DNA from: Rhizobiales bacterium IMCC20636
GTDB lineage: Bacteria > Pseudomonadota > Alphaproteobacteria > Rhizobiales > GCA-2746425
Assembly (NCBI GenBank): GCA_016865015.1
Contig: CP018226.1
Location: 1-64,000 of the forward strand
Length of the DNA: 64,000 nt
Direction: 5' to 3'
Below are positions 55,429-63,424 of the stretch, piece by piece. Under the pieces are notes generated by a model. That model made no database searches. It had not been told where the DNA came from and saw only the letters and a list, made by a program, of their open reading frames with translations. Numbering within the stretch: position 1 is the stretch's first letter; each line of letters opens with the position of its first letter. Made by a program: the position numbers and the translations under genes.

Positions 55429-56391
55429 CTAAGACTTGGCTGGAACTTCCAAACCGGTTGGAACTGATACGTTTTCGCTTTCAAGTTTCATGCCCGAGGT
55501 CAGCGCCACGGTTTCCAAAACTGCAGCAAAATCTTCGGCCAGATAGGCGTCCGGATCATCCTTCAGCATGGCTGCGCCGAAATGCGCCTGAAAGGCTTCG
55601 CGTGTGGTTGCTGTGACAGGCATGGTGACGCCCAGCTTTCGGGCAGCAGCCAGGCCCAAATCGAGATCCTTGCGCATCAGAGCGGGGGTGAATGTGGTTG
55701 TCCAATCAAGATTGACCATCGCGTTTGATTTGTAGCGCGTGAAGACCGATCCCATGACGGACGCATTCATGAAACTCAGAAACGCATGACGGGGAACGCC
55801 TGCTTTTTCGCAAAGCAGCGTAACTTCGGCCAGGTTCTGAGTGACCACACCGAGAAATACATTATGTGCGATTTTGCAGAAACGGGCGAGTTCACCTTCA
55901 CCCACATAGGAAACACCGGAGCCAGCAACAGTCGCGATGAGCGCTTCGACTTTCTGGAATGCTTCCGCTGGCCCTGAACAAACGGCGCTCAGCTTGCCAG
56001 CGCGCACGCATTTGCCATTGCCACTGACCGGAGACGCTACAAGCTGCGCATTGCGCGCTGCAAGGCGCTCGCGAATATCAGCGGATTGCTCGGTGCCGAT
56101 TGACGAGCAATCGACGAAAATTGCGGGCGTTGCATCTCCGGATAGAACACCGTTCTCTCCGAAATAGACCTGTTCAACATCAGCGCCCGTTGACACCATG
56201 GTGAACACGATGTCGCATTCACCCAGATCGCTCGGCGAATCCACAAGTGTCGCGCCCAGATCGGCCAGCGGCTCTGCTTTCGAGCGTGTCCGGTTCCAGA
56301 CATAAACGTCGTTACCACCCCGAACCAGACGCTCCGCCATGGGGTAACCCATGCGGCCCATCCCGATCCAACCTATCTTCTTGCCAGCCAT
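55429..56391 (-). CDS. NAD(P)-dependent beta-hydroxyacid dehydrogenase (3-hydroxyisobutyrate dehydrogenase family)
   Basis: 320 aa. The N-terminal Rossmann motif IGWIGMGRMGYPMAERLVRG fits the family and is followed by VYVWNRT. The substrate loop reads SPVSGNGKCVRAGKLSAVCS and the catalytic Lys lies in FCKIAHNVFLG (about residue 178). Such enzymes oxidise 3-hydroxyacids to semialdehydes, which would suit the aldehyde dehydrogenase encoded downstream. It follows the OsmC gene by 55 bp and precedes the transporter operon. Confidence 0.9.
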   Translation of the reverse strand: MAGKKIGWIGMGRMGYPMAERLVRGGNDVYVWNRTRSKAEPLADLGATLVDSPSDLGECDIVFTMVSTGADVEQVYFGENGVLSGDATPAIFVDCSSIGTEQSADIRERLAARNAQLVASPVSGNGKCVRAGKLSAVCSGPAEAFQKVEALIATVAGSGVSYVGEGELARFCKIAHNVFLGVVTQNLAEVTLLCEKAGVPRHAFLSFMNASVMGSVFTRYKSNAMVNLDWTTTFTPALMRKDLDLGLAAARKLGVTMPVTATTREAFQAHFGAAMLKDDPDAYLAEDFAAVLETVALTSGMKLESENVSVPTGLEVPAKS

Positions 56392-56446
56392 GTTCTACTC
56401 CATATTTTCAGTTTTATTGAATTCTTGTGTGGGTTCTGCGTGAAGA

Positions 56447-56935
56447 TCAGTCGCTGCCGTGGACAATCCAGACCATGTCGACGCGAACCTGCGCATCCCG
56501 GATCAAATTGAGGACCGGGCATCGCACTTCGGTTTCCTCTACGACTTCCTGAAGCCGTGCAGCCGTTTCATCGGTAAACACGCGCGCTTCGACTTTCACA
56601 CTTTGAAAGTGCGGAACCACACCGCGTGCGCCCTGCCGTCCTCGCACGTCAATTGTAAAGGCAGCATCGAATGCAATGCGCTCATAGATGAAGTCCATCT
56701 CTGCAGCCGTGCGGCCGAATGTGACACCTTCACACGCACAAAGGGCTCCCAGGACAGCTTGGAGCGGCGACGCGCCCAGCCCGGTTCCGCCATGGGCAAT
56801 TGGCTCATCCATGGTGAAACAGCCGAATTCGCCAAAATCAACCGTGGTGGCAAGGGTCGCGCCATTTCTAGCGGACAGCGCCTTTCGGCGGATGAGTGGT
56901 GTGGAAAAATCTTTGGCTTCGACAACGGCTCCCAT
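56447..56935 (-). CDS. OsmC-family protein
   Basis: 162 aa from ATG 56935, preceded by GGGAGG; a longer frame to 57055 would run through both operator sites and is not credible. The two conserved cysteines of the OsmC/Ohr fold are visible in LGALCACEGVTFGR and EVRCPVLNLIRD, so it may reduce peroxides or bind an electrophilic or thioester-type metabolite. It is the first minus-strand gene after the divergent LacI promoter. Confidence 0.85.
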   Translation of the reverse strand: MGAVVEAKDFSTPLIRRKALSARNGATLATTVDFGEFGCFTMDEPIAHGGTGLGASPLQAVLGALCACEGVTFGRTAAEMDFIYERIAFDAAFTIDVRGRQGARGVVPHFQSVKVEARVFTDETAARLQEVVEETEVRCPVLNLIRDAQVRVDMVWIVHGSD

Positions 56936-56960
56936 GAGGCCTCCCAGCAAGTTAGGTTGT

Positions 56961-56972
56961 GCAATCGTTTGC
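56961..56972. promoter_or_regulatory. LacI operator (one mismatch)
   Basis: GCAATCGTTTGC differs by one base from the palindrome GCAATCGATTGC 55 bp away. It sits 26 bp upstream of the OsmC start codon, where it could block transcription of the minus-strand operon, or pair with the second site by looping. Confidence 0.65.
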
Positions 56973-57015
56973 ATGATTTGGTAACATCGGCAGAATTCAC
57001 TTGTCAAGACAATAT

Positions 57016-57027
57016 GCAATCGATTGC
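57016..57027. promoter_or_regulatory. LacI operator, perfect palindrome
   Basis: GCAATCGATTGC is a perfect 12-bp palindrome of the kind bound by LacI/GalR regulators with a central CG. It lies in the divergent region between the OsmC and LacI genes. The same 12 bases recur exactly at 58199-58210. Confidence 0.75.
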
Positions 57028-57087
57028 GTTTTGACTCGCACCTGCTAGGTTCCACCGAACAGTCAAGCGGGGAGTATCAAAGGAAGA

Positions 57088-58119
57088 ATGATGAATAAGC
57101 GACTTACATTGAAGGACGTGGCAAAGGCCGCAGACGTGCACGTCTCCACAGTGTCACGGGCCCTCGATCCAAACTCCAGCACATCTCTTTCCGAGGAAGT
57201 TTCCAATCGTATCAAGGTTGTCGCCAAGGAACTGGGCTACCGACCGAACAGAATTGCGGCTGGTCTTCGCACCAATAAATCCATGACTGTTGGAGTCATG
57301 ATCCCAGACATTACCAATACCTTGTTCCCACCGATTGTCAGAGGAATCGAGAGCACGCTCGAGCCCTTTGGCTACGCAACAATCCTTGTCAACACAGACA
57401 ACATACCCGAACGAGAATTGCGGTTGATAGAGGTCCTGAGAGAACGTGGCGTGGATGGCATCATCACCGTTGCGGCACACCGGAATGACCCTGGAATCGC
57501 CGAATTGATCGAACTTGGCATTCCCGTGATCTCATTGAACCGACGGCTGGATATTTCCACAGTTCCATATGTTATCAACGATGATAATGTTGGTATGAAA
57601 CTGCTTCTAAAGCATTTTTTCGATCTCGGTCATCGCAGGATCGGCCACATTGCCGGCCCCAGAGACCTGTCGACCGGGCAAATACGCGCCGCTGCTTTCA
57701 GCGAAGGCTGCAAAGCTCACGGGCTGCCGGACTGCGCCGATCTGATTTATTATTCTGATCGATTCGAGGAAGCAGAAGGCGAGCGCTGCACCGTTGAGCT
57801 GCTGCGCACCAACCCGGATATCACCGCCTTGCTTTGCGCCAATGATCGACTGGCGATTGGTGCTTATTCCGGCATCAGATCATTAGGGCTGCGCGTTCCG
57901 GAGGACATCTCCGTGACCGGCTTCAACGATTCGCCAATTCTGGAATCAATCCCGCCAAGGTTGACCACAGTCAGAATCCAGAAATTTGAAATTGGCCAGG
58001 CCGGAGCAAAACTTTTGCTGAATGCGTTGCAGGGAGGCGCCAAGGGCCCCATTGGAACAGTCCTTCCAGTTGAACTGATCATCCGCGACAGCACTTGCGC
58101 CCCGAGATCCGAATCATAA
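57088..58119 (+). CDS. LacI-family transcriptional regulator
   Basis: 343 aa (or from ATG 57091). The N-terminal HTH is canonical: LTLKDVAKAADVHVSTVSRA, then YRPNRIAAGLRTNKSMTVGV leading into the sugar-binding-like effector domain (residues about 65-340). It is divergent from the OsmC-transporter operon. Matching palindromes in front of three transcription units make it the likely repressor of the whole 41.6-60.1 kb set. The effector need not be a sugar. Confidence 0.93.
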   Translation: MMNKRLTLKDVAKAADVHVSTVSRALDPNSSTSLSEEVSNRIKVVAKELGYRPNRIAAGLRTNKSMTVGVMIPDITNTLFPPIVRGIESTLEPFGYATILVNTDNIPERELRLIEVLRERGVDGIITVAAHRNDPGIAELIELGIPVISLNRRLDISTVPYVINDDNVGMKLLLKHFFDLGHRRIGHIAGPRDLSTGQIRAAAFSEGCKAHGLPDCADLIYYSDRFEEAEGERCTVELLRTNPDITALLCANDRLAIGAYSGIRSLGLRVPEDISVTGFNDSPILESIPPRLTTVRIQKFEIGQAGAKLLLNALQGGAKGPIGTVLPVELIIRDSTCAPRSES

Positions 58120-58446
58120 AAGCAATAGAGCGCTCAAACAAAAACCTTTCTTCGCAAATTCAACCCGACCCATCATTGATACTCGCACATTTCGCATTGC
58201 AATCGATTGCGTAATCCAATAGAAAATTGCGCGAGTTACGGGCCGGTTTTACTGAAATCCGCCAGCCCAACCTGACGCTTGATGAGCAGACACATAATAC
58301 AATTTATAGTAGAACTATGAATTCGCTGAACGAAACCAGATGTTCATGCTTGCAACGCCTCTGCTTGATTTCGTGCCTGGCATGATAGTTGTGTAGCTCC
58401 ATTCTATCATCGCCGACAATGTGATTTCTTAACCCGGAGATTTCTG
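58120..58446. other. Intergenic region with a LacI operator
   Basis: 327 bp between the LacI gene and the DMT permease gene. It contains the exact operator at 58199 and an AT-rich stretch, but no hairpin terminator or gene I can support. A tiny frame (18 codons, from ATG 58339) shows no sign of being real. Confidence 0.45.
58199..58210. promoter_or_regulatory. LacI operator before the DMT permease gene
   Basis: GCAATCGATTGC, identical to the site at 57016, within TTGCAATCGATTGCGTAA. It lies about 237 bp upstream of the DMT gene start, so that transcript would have a long leader, or a further start site lies between. Confidence 0.7.
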
Positions 58447-58893
58447 GTGCATAACGCTCTTTATATGCTGGCTGCCATGCTGGTGGGGATTCTGATTTCC
58501 GCGCAACCGCCCCTGAATGCCGTTCTCGCCAGCCACATCGGCAGCTCCATCGGAGCCACCATCATTTCCATATTTGTGGCTTTGGTATGCATGCTGGCAA
58601 TTTCTATCCTTTTTGGTGCCGGTGAACTGACGCGCCAGACCCTGTCCAGTGTGCCCTGGTGGGCGTTTCTTGCCGGTGCAATCGGTGCGATTTTCGTCGC
58701 TTCCGGAGTCGTCATCACGCCCGTGACAGGTGCGCTGGTCTATTTTGTCTGCCTCATCGCCGGCCAGTTGATTGGCGCGATGCTTGTCGACCAATTTGGT
58801 GCGTTGGGACTGAACGTCAGAGAAATATCCATTCCAAGAATGATCGGAGTGGCTTTGGTCATTGCCGGTGCGGTTCTGGTCAGCTTTAAATAG
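58447..58893 (+). CDS. DMT-superfamily small transporter (DUF606/YdcZ-like)
   Basis: 148 aa starting with GTG. It has five hydrophobic segments (YMLAAMLVGILISAQPPLNA, IISIFVALVCMLAISILF, FLAGAIGAIFVASGVVI, ALVYFVCLIAGQLIGAML, and a C-terminal one), the half-size YdcZ arrangement that usually works as a dimer. GVVITPVTGALVYFVCL fits the family. It may export or import a pathway metabolite, and lies behind a LacI operator. Confidence 0.85.
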   Translation: MHNALYMLAAMLVGILISAQPPLNAVLASHIGSSIGATIISIFVALVCMLAISILFGAGELTRQTLSSVPWWAFLAGAIGAIFVASGVVITPVTGALVYFVCLIAGQLIGAMLVDQFGALGLNVREISIPRMIGVALVIAGAVLVSFK

Positions 58894-59029
58894 ATTTACG
58901 CTATCGCTCCATCGCGGATATCCAGGCCCTGTACAATTAGACAAGAGAGCTATTAAAGCTTGAGTGGCCATCTGCGAGATCAGCAGCAGATCACATGCAT
59001 TTGATGCAGAGAAAAGAAAGCACGGATTT

Positions 59030-60100
59030 ATGACTGAAAAGAACATCGCTCTCATCGTCGGCGCGACGGGTCTGTCAGGCAGTTACACGGGTCGCCTGCT
59101 CAAGGAGCAGGGCTGGACAGTCGTGACTGTCTCGCGCAGTGCTGTCAATCTGGATTTTTCGGATCGTCATATCGCGGCGGATCTGAAGGATGCTGAAGCC
59201 AGCCAGGCAGCGCTGGCGGCAGCTGGTGATGTGACCCACGTGTTTTACTGCACCTGGTCACGCGAAGCCAATGAAGATGAAAATGTCCGCGTCAATGCGC
59301 TGATGATCCGAAATCTGTTTGAGGGGATCGCCGATGCACCCGTGCGCCACGCGGCCTTGGTGACAGGTCTCAAGCATTATCTCGGCTCTTTCGAAGACTA
59401 CGCGAATGTAAAACCCTACACGCCGTTTCTGGAAAACAGCCCGCGTCTGTCCGGCCCCAATTTCTACTATGCGCAGGAAGATGTCCTGTTCGAGATGGCC
59501 GAACGGCAGGGTTTCAGCTGGTCCGTGCACCGCCCCCACACCATGATCGGTCTGGTCATCGGCAATGCCATGAACATGGCGGTGACACTGGCTGTCTACG
59601 CCTCGATCTGCAAACACACCGGCAGGCCGTTCGTCTATCCCGGCTCGCCAGAGCAATATAATGCGGTCACTGACGTGTCAGACGCGCGCATCGTGGCGGC
59701 CCAATTGCTTTGGGCAGCGACCACACCAGAGGCCGCGAATATGCCTTTCAACACGGTCAATGGCGATGTTTTCCGCTGGACGTGGCTGTGGCAGCAGATC
59801 GCAGACTACTTTGGTGTGGAAGCTGCGGACTATCCGGGCCACCCGACCCCGCTGGAAACCCAGATGGTCGACGCCCCCGGAATCTGGCCCGAGATCGTTG
59901 CCAAACACGGGCTTCAGGACATCCCGGTCGGCAAGCTTGCCTCCTGGTGGCACAGTGACGCTGATCTGGGCCGTGACATTGAGTGCTTCACCGACATGAC
60001 CAACAGCCGCGTCCTTGGCTTTGACGCCTATCAGCCGACACCTGACAGCTTCATCCAGGTATTCGATGAGTTGCGGGCACGCAAGATCATCCCATCCTGA
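59030..60100 (+). CDS. PRISE-type SDR (enone 5-beta-reductase-like)
   Basis: 356 aa from ATG 59030 (MTEKNIALIVGATG); ATG 58964 would add 22 unlikely residues. The extended Rossmann motif GATGLSGSYTGRLL, THVFYCTWSRE, the catalytic Lys in TGLKHYLGSFEDY, and Tyr in GPNFYYAQEDVLFE are hallmarks of the progesterone-5-beta-reductase/iridoid-synthase (PRISE) family, which reduces C=C bonds conjugated to carbonyls using NADPH. It lies 136 bp after the DMT gene. The substrate is unknown. Confidence 0.87.
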   Translation: MTEKNIALIVGATGLSGSYTGRLLKEQGWTVVTVSRSAVNLDFSDRHIAADLKDAEASQAALAAAGDVTHVFYCTWSREANEDENVRVNALMIRNLFEGIADAPVRHAALVTGLKHYLGSFEDYANVKPYTPFLENSPRLSGPNFYYAQEDVLFEMAERQGFSWSVHRPHTMIGLVIGNAMNMAVTLAVYASICKHTGRPFVYPGSPEQYNAVTDVSDARIVAAQLLWAATTPEAANMPFNTVNGDVFRWTWLWQQIADYFGVEAADYPGHPTPLETQMVDAPGIWPEIVAKHGLQDIPVGKLASWWHSDADLGRDIECFTDMTNSRVLGFDAYQPTPDSFIQVFDELRARKIIPS

Positions 60101-60334
60101 GACCGCACGAAGACGAGCAAAAGCGCTGCGTCATCTATGGTTCTGAACATGACGGTGCCGTTTAAGGGCGTTTCGAAAAAAGAATCTCTACACCGGATAG
60201 TTTAGGGTCAACCGATTACACTGCAAACTATCAACAACCCGATCGGCGCGAAAGTGTCACCCATGTCTTAGATACAAACTGTTCCCTATGTATCCAGGTG
60301 GGACAAAGGCCAACGCCAAAAGCGTCGTGGCGCA

Positions 60335-61717
60335 TTAATCCAGTTGGCGAACCGGACCAAGCAGGCCGAGGGATTGCAGTGCCGTGTGGACCTTAGTTGC
60401 CGCGAGTACGCCATGGTAAATATCCAATTCTTTGGATCCAGAGCTTAGATCCACTACAAATTGTTGAATGTCACGCAGTTGCGATTGGAGATCCACTAAT
60501 TCGTTTGCGCCCATAAGCCTCTTCATATGGGAATGGCTTGGGCCGAGGATTTCCCAATTTCCACGGGAACCGAGATCTTTGTAACTATCCGGGCAGGTGC
60601 CCACGAGGTTGGAAACGCAGCGATGACGGAGGGCGTCCATGATCTGGTCAACTGCATAACGCGCACCTGCAACGCGACTTGGGTGATCGGTGTCGGCAAC
60701 TGCATGTGGAAGAAGAAGCACACGACCTTCAAATTCTCTTTCAAGTAACAAATATGGTGCCAACGGACCGGTTGGTGCCTGCCCGGCGGACACGAATATG
60801 TCCGCGTCGATGGCCGCATGGCCGACCTTGTCACTGGCAAGTGCTGCGCATAATGCTGCAAGGTCGATAACCTCGCCTCGGTCAAAATTGATGACAAGAG
60901 CCCCATTGTTAAGAGCGGAGAGAACACCGCGATCGATGACACCGGAATTAGCGTAGCGGTCCGAATTCTGATCGGGAGGGCCGAGGCCGATATGAACGGA
61001 AAGGATATCCGCCTCTCTGGCGGCATCGGTTGCGGAGGCGGCATAGGAAAAACCACGGGCTTCAATCCAGTCGCGATGATGCGGTCGTGCATGTACGACC
61101 ACGTCCATGCCGAAAGCCTGGCCCAGTCGGGCAACTTCCCGGCCAATATTACCAAAGCCTATAACTGCAAGACGGTGGGTCTCAAGTGCGCGTGTGGGAT
61201 AATTGCGCAAATCTCGCCCAGTATCGAAGGCACCCATAGTAACCTTATCATGCAGCCTGTCGATGGGAAGATCGGGCCGGACACGCAGGATCGCTTTGAA
61301 GACCATTTGTGCAGTCGCCCGCGAATTGATGCCGGGCGTATTCATGAGCGGAGCCGCTCCGCCGGTGCCGCTGCTTCCGCCCCAGCATCTGGAACGCATA
61401 TTACCCGTGCCAGCACCGATACGAACACCGCCACGAGGGAACCGGGCCTCTGCAGGCACAATGGTCGCTGCGGCGATGACTGCGTCATAGCCTACCGCTG
61501 CTTCCTCATTGATTTCATCTTCGCTGCTGAGATCTGGGCAATAGAAAAAATGCACCAAGCCCGGTTCAGGGCGGCTTACTGTTCTGGCCGATCCAACATG
61601 AAAACGTCCGCCCTTTTCGATGATGTGGGCCTCAACCTCATGCGGCGATGGCTGACCGTCAGCACCGGGAGCCAGTCCAATCAGGTCGACAATAAGAACA
61701 CGGTGAGTATAGGTCAT
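60335..61717 (-). CDS. D-isomer-specific 2-hydroxyacid dehydrogenase family protein
   Basis: 460 aa from ATG 61717 (MTYTHRVLIVDLIGLA); a longer frame to 61957 overlaps the neighbouring hydratase gene. It has the split catalytic domain, LMNTPGINSRATAQM, the NAD motif LAVIGFGNIGREVARLG, substrate Arg in INFDRGEVIDL and His in LLLPHAVADTDH. The usual catalytic Glu (DVFExEP) is not obvious: the segment reads IDADIFVSAG. The ~110-residue C-terminal extension is unusual. Likely reduces a 2-oxoacid made by the neighbouring enzymes. Confidence 0.82.
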   Translation of the reverse strand: MTYTHRVLIVDLIGLAPGADGQPSPHEVEAHIIEKGGRFHVGSARTVSRPEPGLVHFFYCPDLSSEDEINEEAAVGYDAVIAAATIVPAEARFPRGGVRIGAGTGNMRSRCWGGSSGTGGAAPLMNTPGINSRATAQMVFKAILRVRPDLPIDRLHDKVTMGAFDTGRDLRNYPTRALETHRLAVIGFGNIGREVARLGQAFGMDVVVHARPHHRDWIEARGFSYAASATDAAREADILSVHIGLGPPDQNSDRYANSGVIDRGVLSALNNGALVINFDRGEVIDLAALCAALASDKVGHAAIDADIFVSAGQAPTGPLAPYLLLEREFEGRVLLLPHAVADTDHPSRVAGARYAVDQIMDALRHRCVSNLVGTCPDSYKDLGSRGNWEILGPSHSHMKRLMGANELVDLQSQLRDIQQFVVDLSSGSKELDIYHGVLAATKVHTALQSLGLLGPVRQLD

Positions 61718-61800
61718 CGATATGGAAATCACTTCCTGTATGGTCGAGCAGCGAAGCCGCTTTGTTGAAAGAGCGCGCAATGTGTATCGAGAGGGACCGT

Positions 61801-62526
61801 CTAATCCGTCACGAACTCGACAGAGCCCAACAATGAATTGACACGGTATGTTTTGCCCCCCTCGATCGGAAGGGCGCCGATCCGCGCACCAGTGATGACT
61901 GTGTCTCCAGCGTTCAGTGGCTGGCCCAACTCTGAGGCATAGTCTGCCAGCCAACAAAGCGGCACCAAAAGGTCGTTAAAAGACGGACCACCCTGCGACG
62001 TTGCGACGACAATTCCGTCTGCTTCAAGCGTGATCTTGAGCTCTGCCAGGGAAGGCAAGTTCTGCGCTGATAATCCCGAGCCCAAAATCACACCCGCATT
62101 GTTCAGATTGTCCGCCAGGATCAAGGGGAAAGGCATCTCATCAGGGCGAGTGTAGCGCGACTGGAACAGCTCTAAGGCCATACTGCAAGCCGACACCGCC
62201 AGTTCGGCCTGATCAACACTGGATCGCGCAGGCAATGCCGACCCAAGCGTGAATGCCACCTCAATTTCAATATCCGGAAGCACCCCGCTGAGACGGGCCG
62301 GTGAACTGATCACATCGCCTCGCAGTGGCGCGGCGGCCCAGCGGACACCATCGGGGCCCATGCCGACTTTCCACCCGGAGCTGGTGTGGCGGCGCAGGTA
62401 GGACGCCTGAACAGCACGCGCGTCTTCCACGCTGTGGGGAGTAACGTCCGCGGAAAGATTGTCTATCTTTGCACTACGGCGCCAAAGCTCATCGAGCAGG
62501 TCCGCCGTCTGATCAGCACTGTTCAT
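61801..62526 (-). CDS. 2-keto-4-pentenoate hydratase-like (fumarylacetoacetase-superfamily) protein
   Basis: 241 aa with the MhpD/FAH-like fold: GWKVGMGPDGVRWA, DIEIEVAFTLGSALPA with the metal-binding acidic cluster, and LGQPLNAGDTVITGARIG near the C-terminus. Such enzymes hydrate 2-oxo-4-enoic acids or decarboxylate oxoacids. Its ATG overlaps the DapA-type stop (62523-62526), indicating coupling. Function here is inferred only from the family. Confidence 0.82.
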   Translation of the reverse strand: MNSADQTADLLDELWRRSAKIDNLSADVTPHSVEDARAVQASYLRRHTSSGWKVGMGPDGVRWAAAPLRGDVISSPARLSGVLPDIEIEVAFTLGSALPARSSVDQAELAVSACSMALELFQSRYTRPDEMPFPLILADNLNNAGVILGSGLSAQNLPSLAELKITLEADGIVVATSQGGPSFNDLLVPLCWLADYASELGQPLNAGDTVITGARIGALPIEGGKTYRVNSLLGSVEFVTD

Positions 62527-63404
62527 GCAGATGCACTCCGTCGGAAATCCCCATCCAATGGCGGCATGGCGCGTCGCCAGGCGTCATCACCGGTGCGTGC
62601 GGCGAGTCGGTATTTTAGGGCCAGAAGACCACCCTCACGGTCGATATCGGCAATGCGCTCGGCCGCCAGCGCCGCGAGCTCTTCTGCCTTCGGCCCCTCG
62701 GGATCGTTGTAGAGCGCTACCAGATCGTCGACATAGAGATTGGGTAATCCGCCAATTATGCCCGCGCCGCCTGCCCGCAGCAGGCGCGGGAGCACGCGAT
62801 CATCTCCGGTAAAAATTGCAAGATCCGGAAATGCACTGACATATGCCAACCCACTCGCGATATTGCCGGTCGAGTCCTTAACGCCAGCAATGATTGTGCC
62901 AAGACGCTCTTGCAGCGCCCTGACAAGATCATGGGTGATGGTCACACCTGTCATTTGCGGAATATTGTAGAGCACAATGCGGATATTCGGCGACCCCGCA
63001 CGCGCGCAAACAGCGTCATAAAAGGACACCAGCCCCTCAAGGCTTGGATTCTTGTAGAAATAGGGCGGAAGCATGAGAATATCGCTGCACCCAAGGCTCA
63101 CCAGGTCCATCATTTCCTGCGCCGCGACTCCTACGGAAGGAGACATGATGGCTGGCAAGAGATGATGGGACTGAATATCAGCCTGCAAAAGCGCTTCAAC
63201 GGCCGCGCGTTTTTCGTCAGAGGTGAAGGCGACGCCTTCTCCGGTGCTGCCAAATGTCGACACACGGCTCCCGCCGCGCGCCAAGAGGTCACGGGCATGA
63301 GTTACAAGCCGGTTGATATCGATGGACAAATCTGGATGCAGAGGCGTCAAGATTGCTGTCATTATACCACTAAGCGGCGGGGCATTAGGCGCTGTAATAA
63401 TCAT
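62523..63404 (-). CDS. Dihydrodipicolinate synthase (DapA)-family aldolase/lyase
   Basis: 293 aa, normal length for the family. GSTGEGVAFTSDEKRA marks the oxyacid-binding loop, LYNIPQMTG carries the Tyr, and the Schiff-base Lys lies in IIAGVKDSTGN. Relatives with these motifs in catabolic operons act as 2-keto-3-deoxy-acid aldolases or N-acetylneuraminate-lyase-like enzymes. It follows the IclR gene by 20 bp on the same strand. Confidence 0.9.
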   Translation of the reverse strand: MIITAPNAPPLSGIMTAILTPLHPDLSIDINRLVTHARDLLARGGSRVSTFGSTGEGVAFTSDEKRAAVEALLQADIQSHHLLPAIMSPSVGVAAQEMMDLVSLGCSDILMLPPYFYKNPSLEGLVSFYDAVCARAGSPNIRIVLYNIPQMTGVTITHDLVRALQERLGTIIAGVKDSTGNIASGLAYVSAFPDLAIFTGDDRVLPRLLRAGGAGIIGGLPNLYVDDLVALYNDPEGPKAEELAALAAERIADIDREGGLLALKYRLAARTGDDAWRRAMPPLDGDFRRSASA

Positions 63405-63424
63405 TTTGCGTGTTCTTGATCAGG

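Noticed and set aside
60121-60189. 22-codon frame in the gap after the PRISE gene
   Set aside because: Too short, no ribosome binding site, no hydrophobic or conserved pattern. The 60101-60334 gap shows nothing else.
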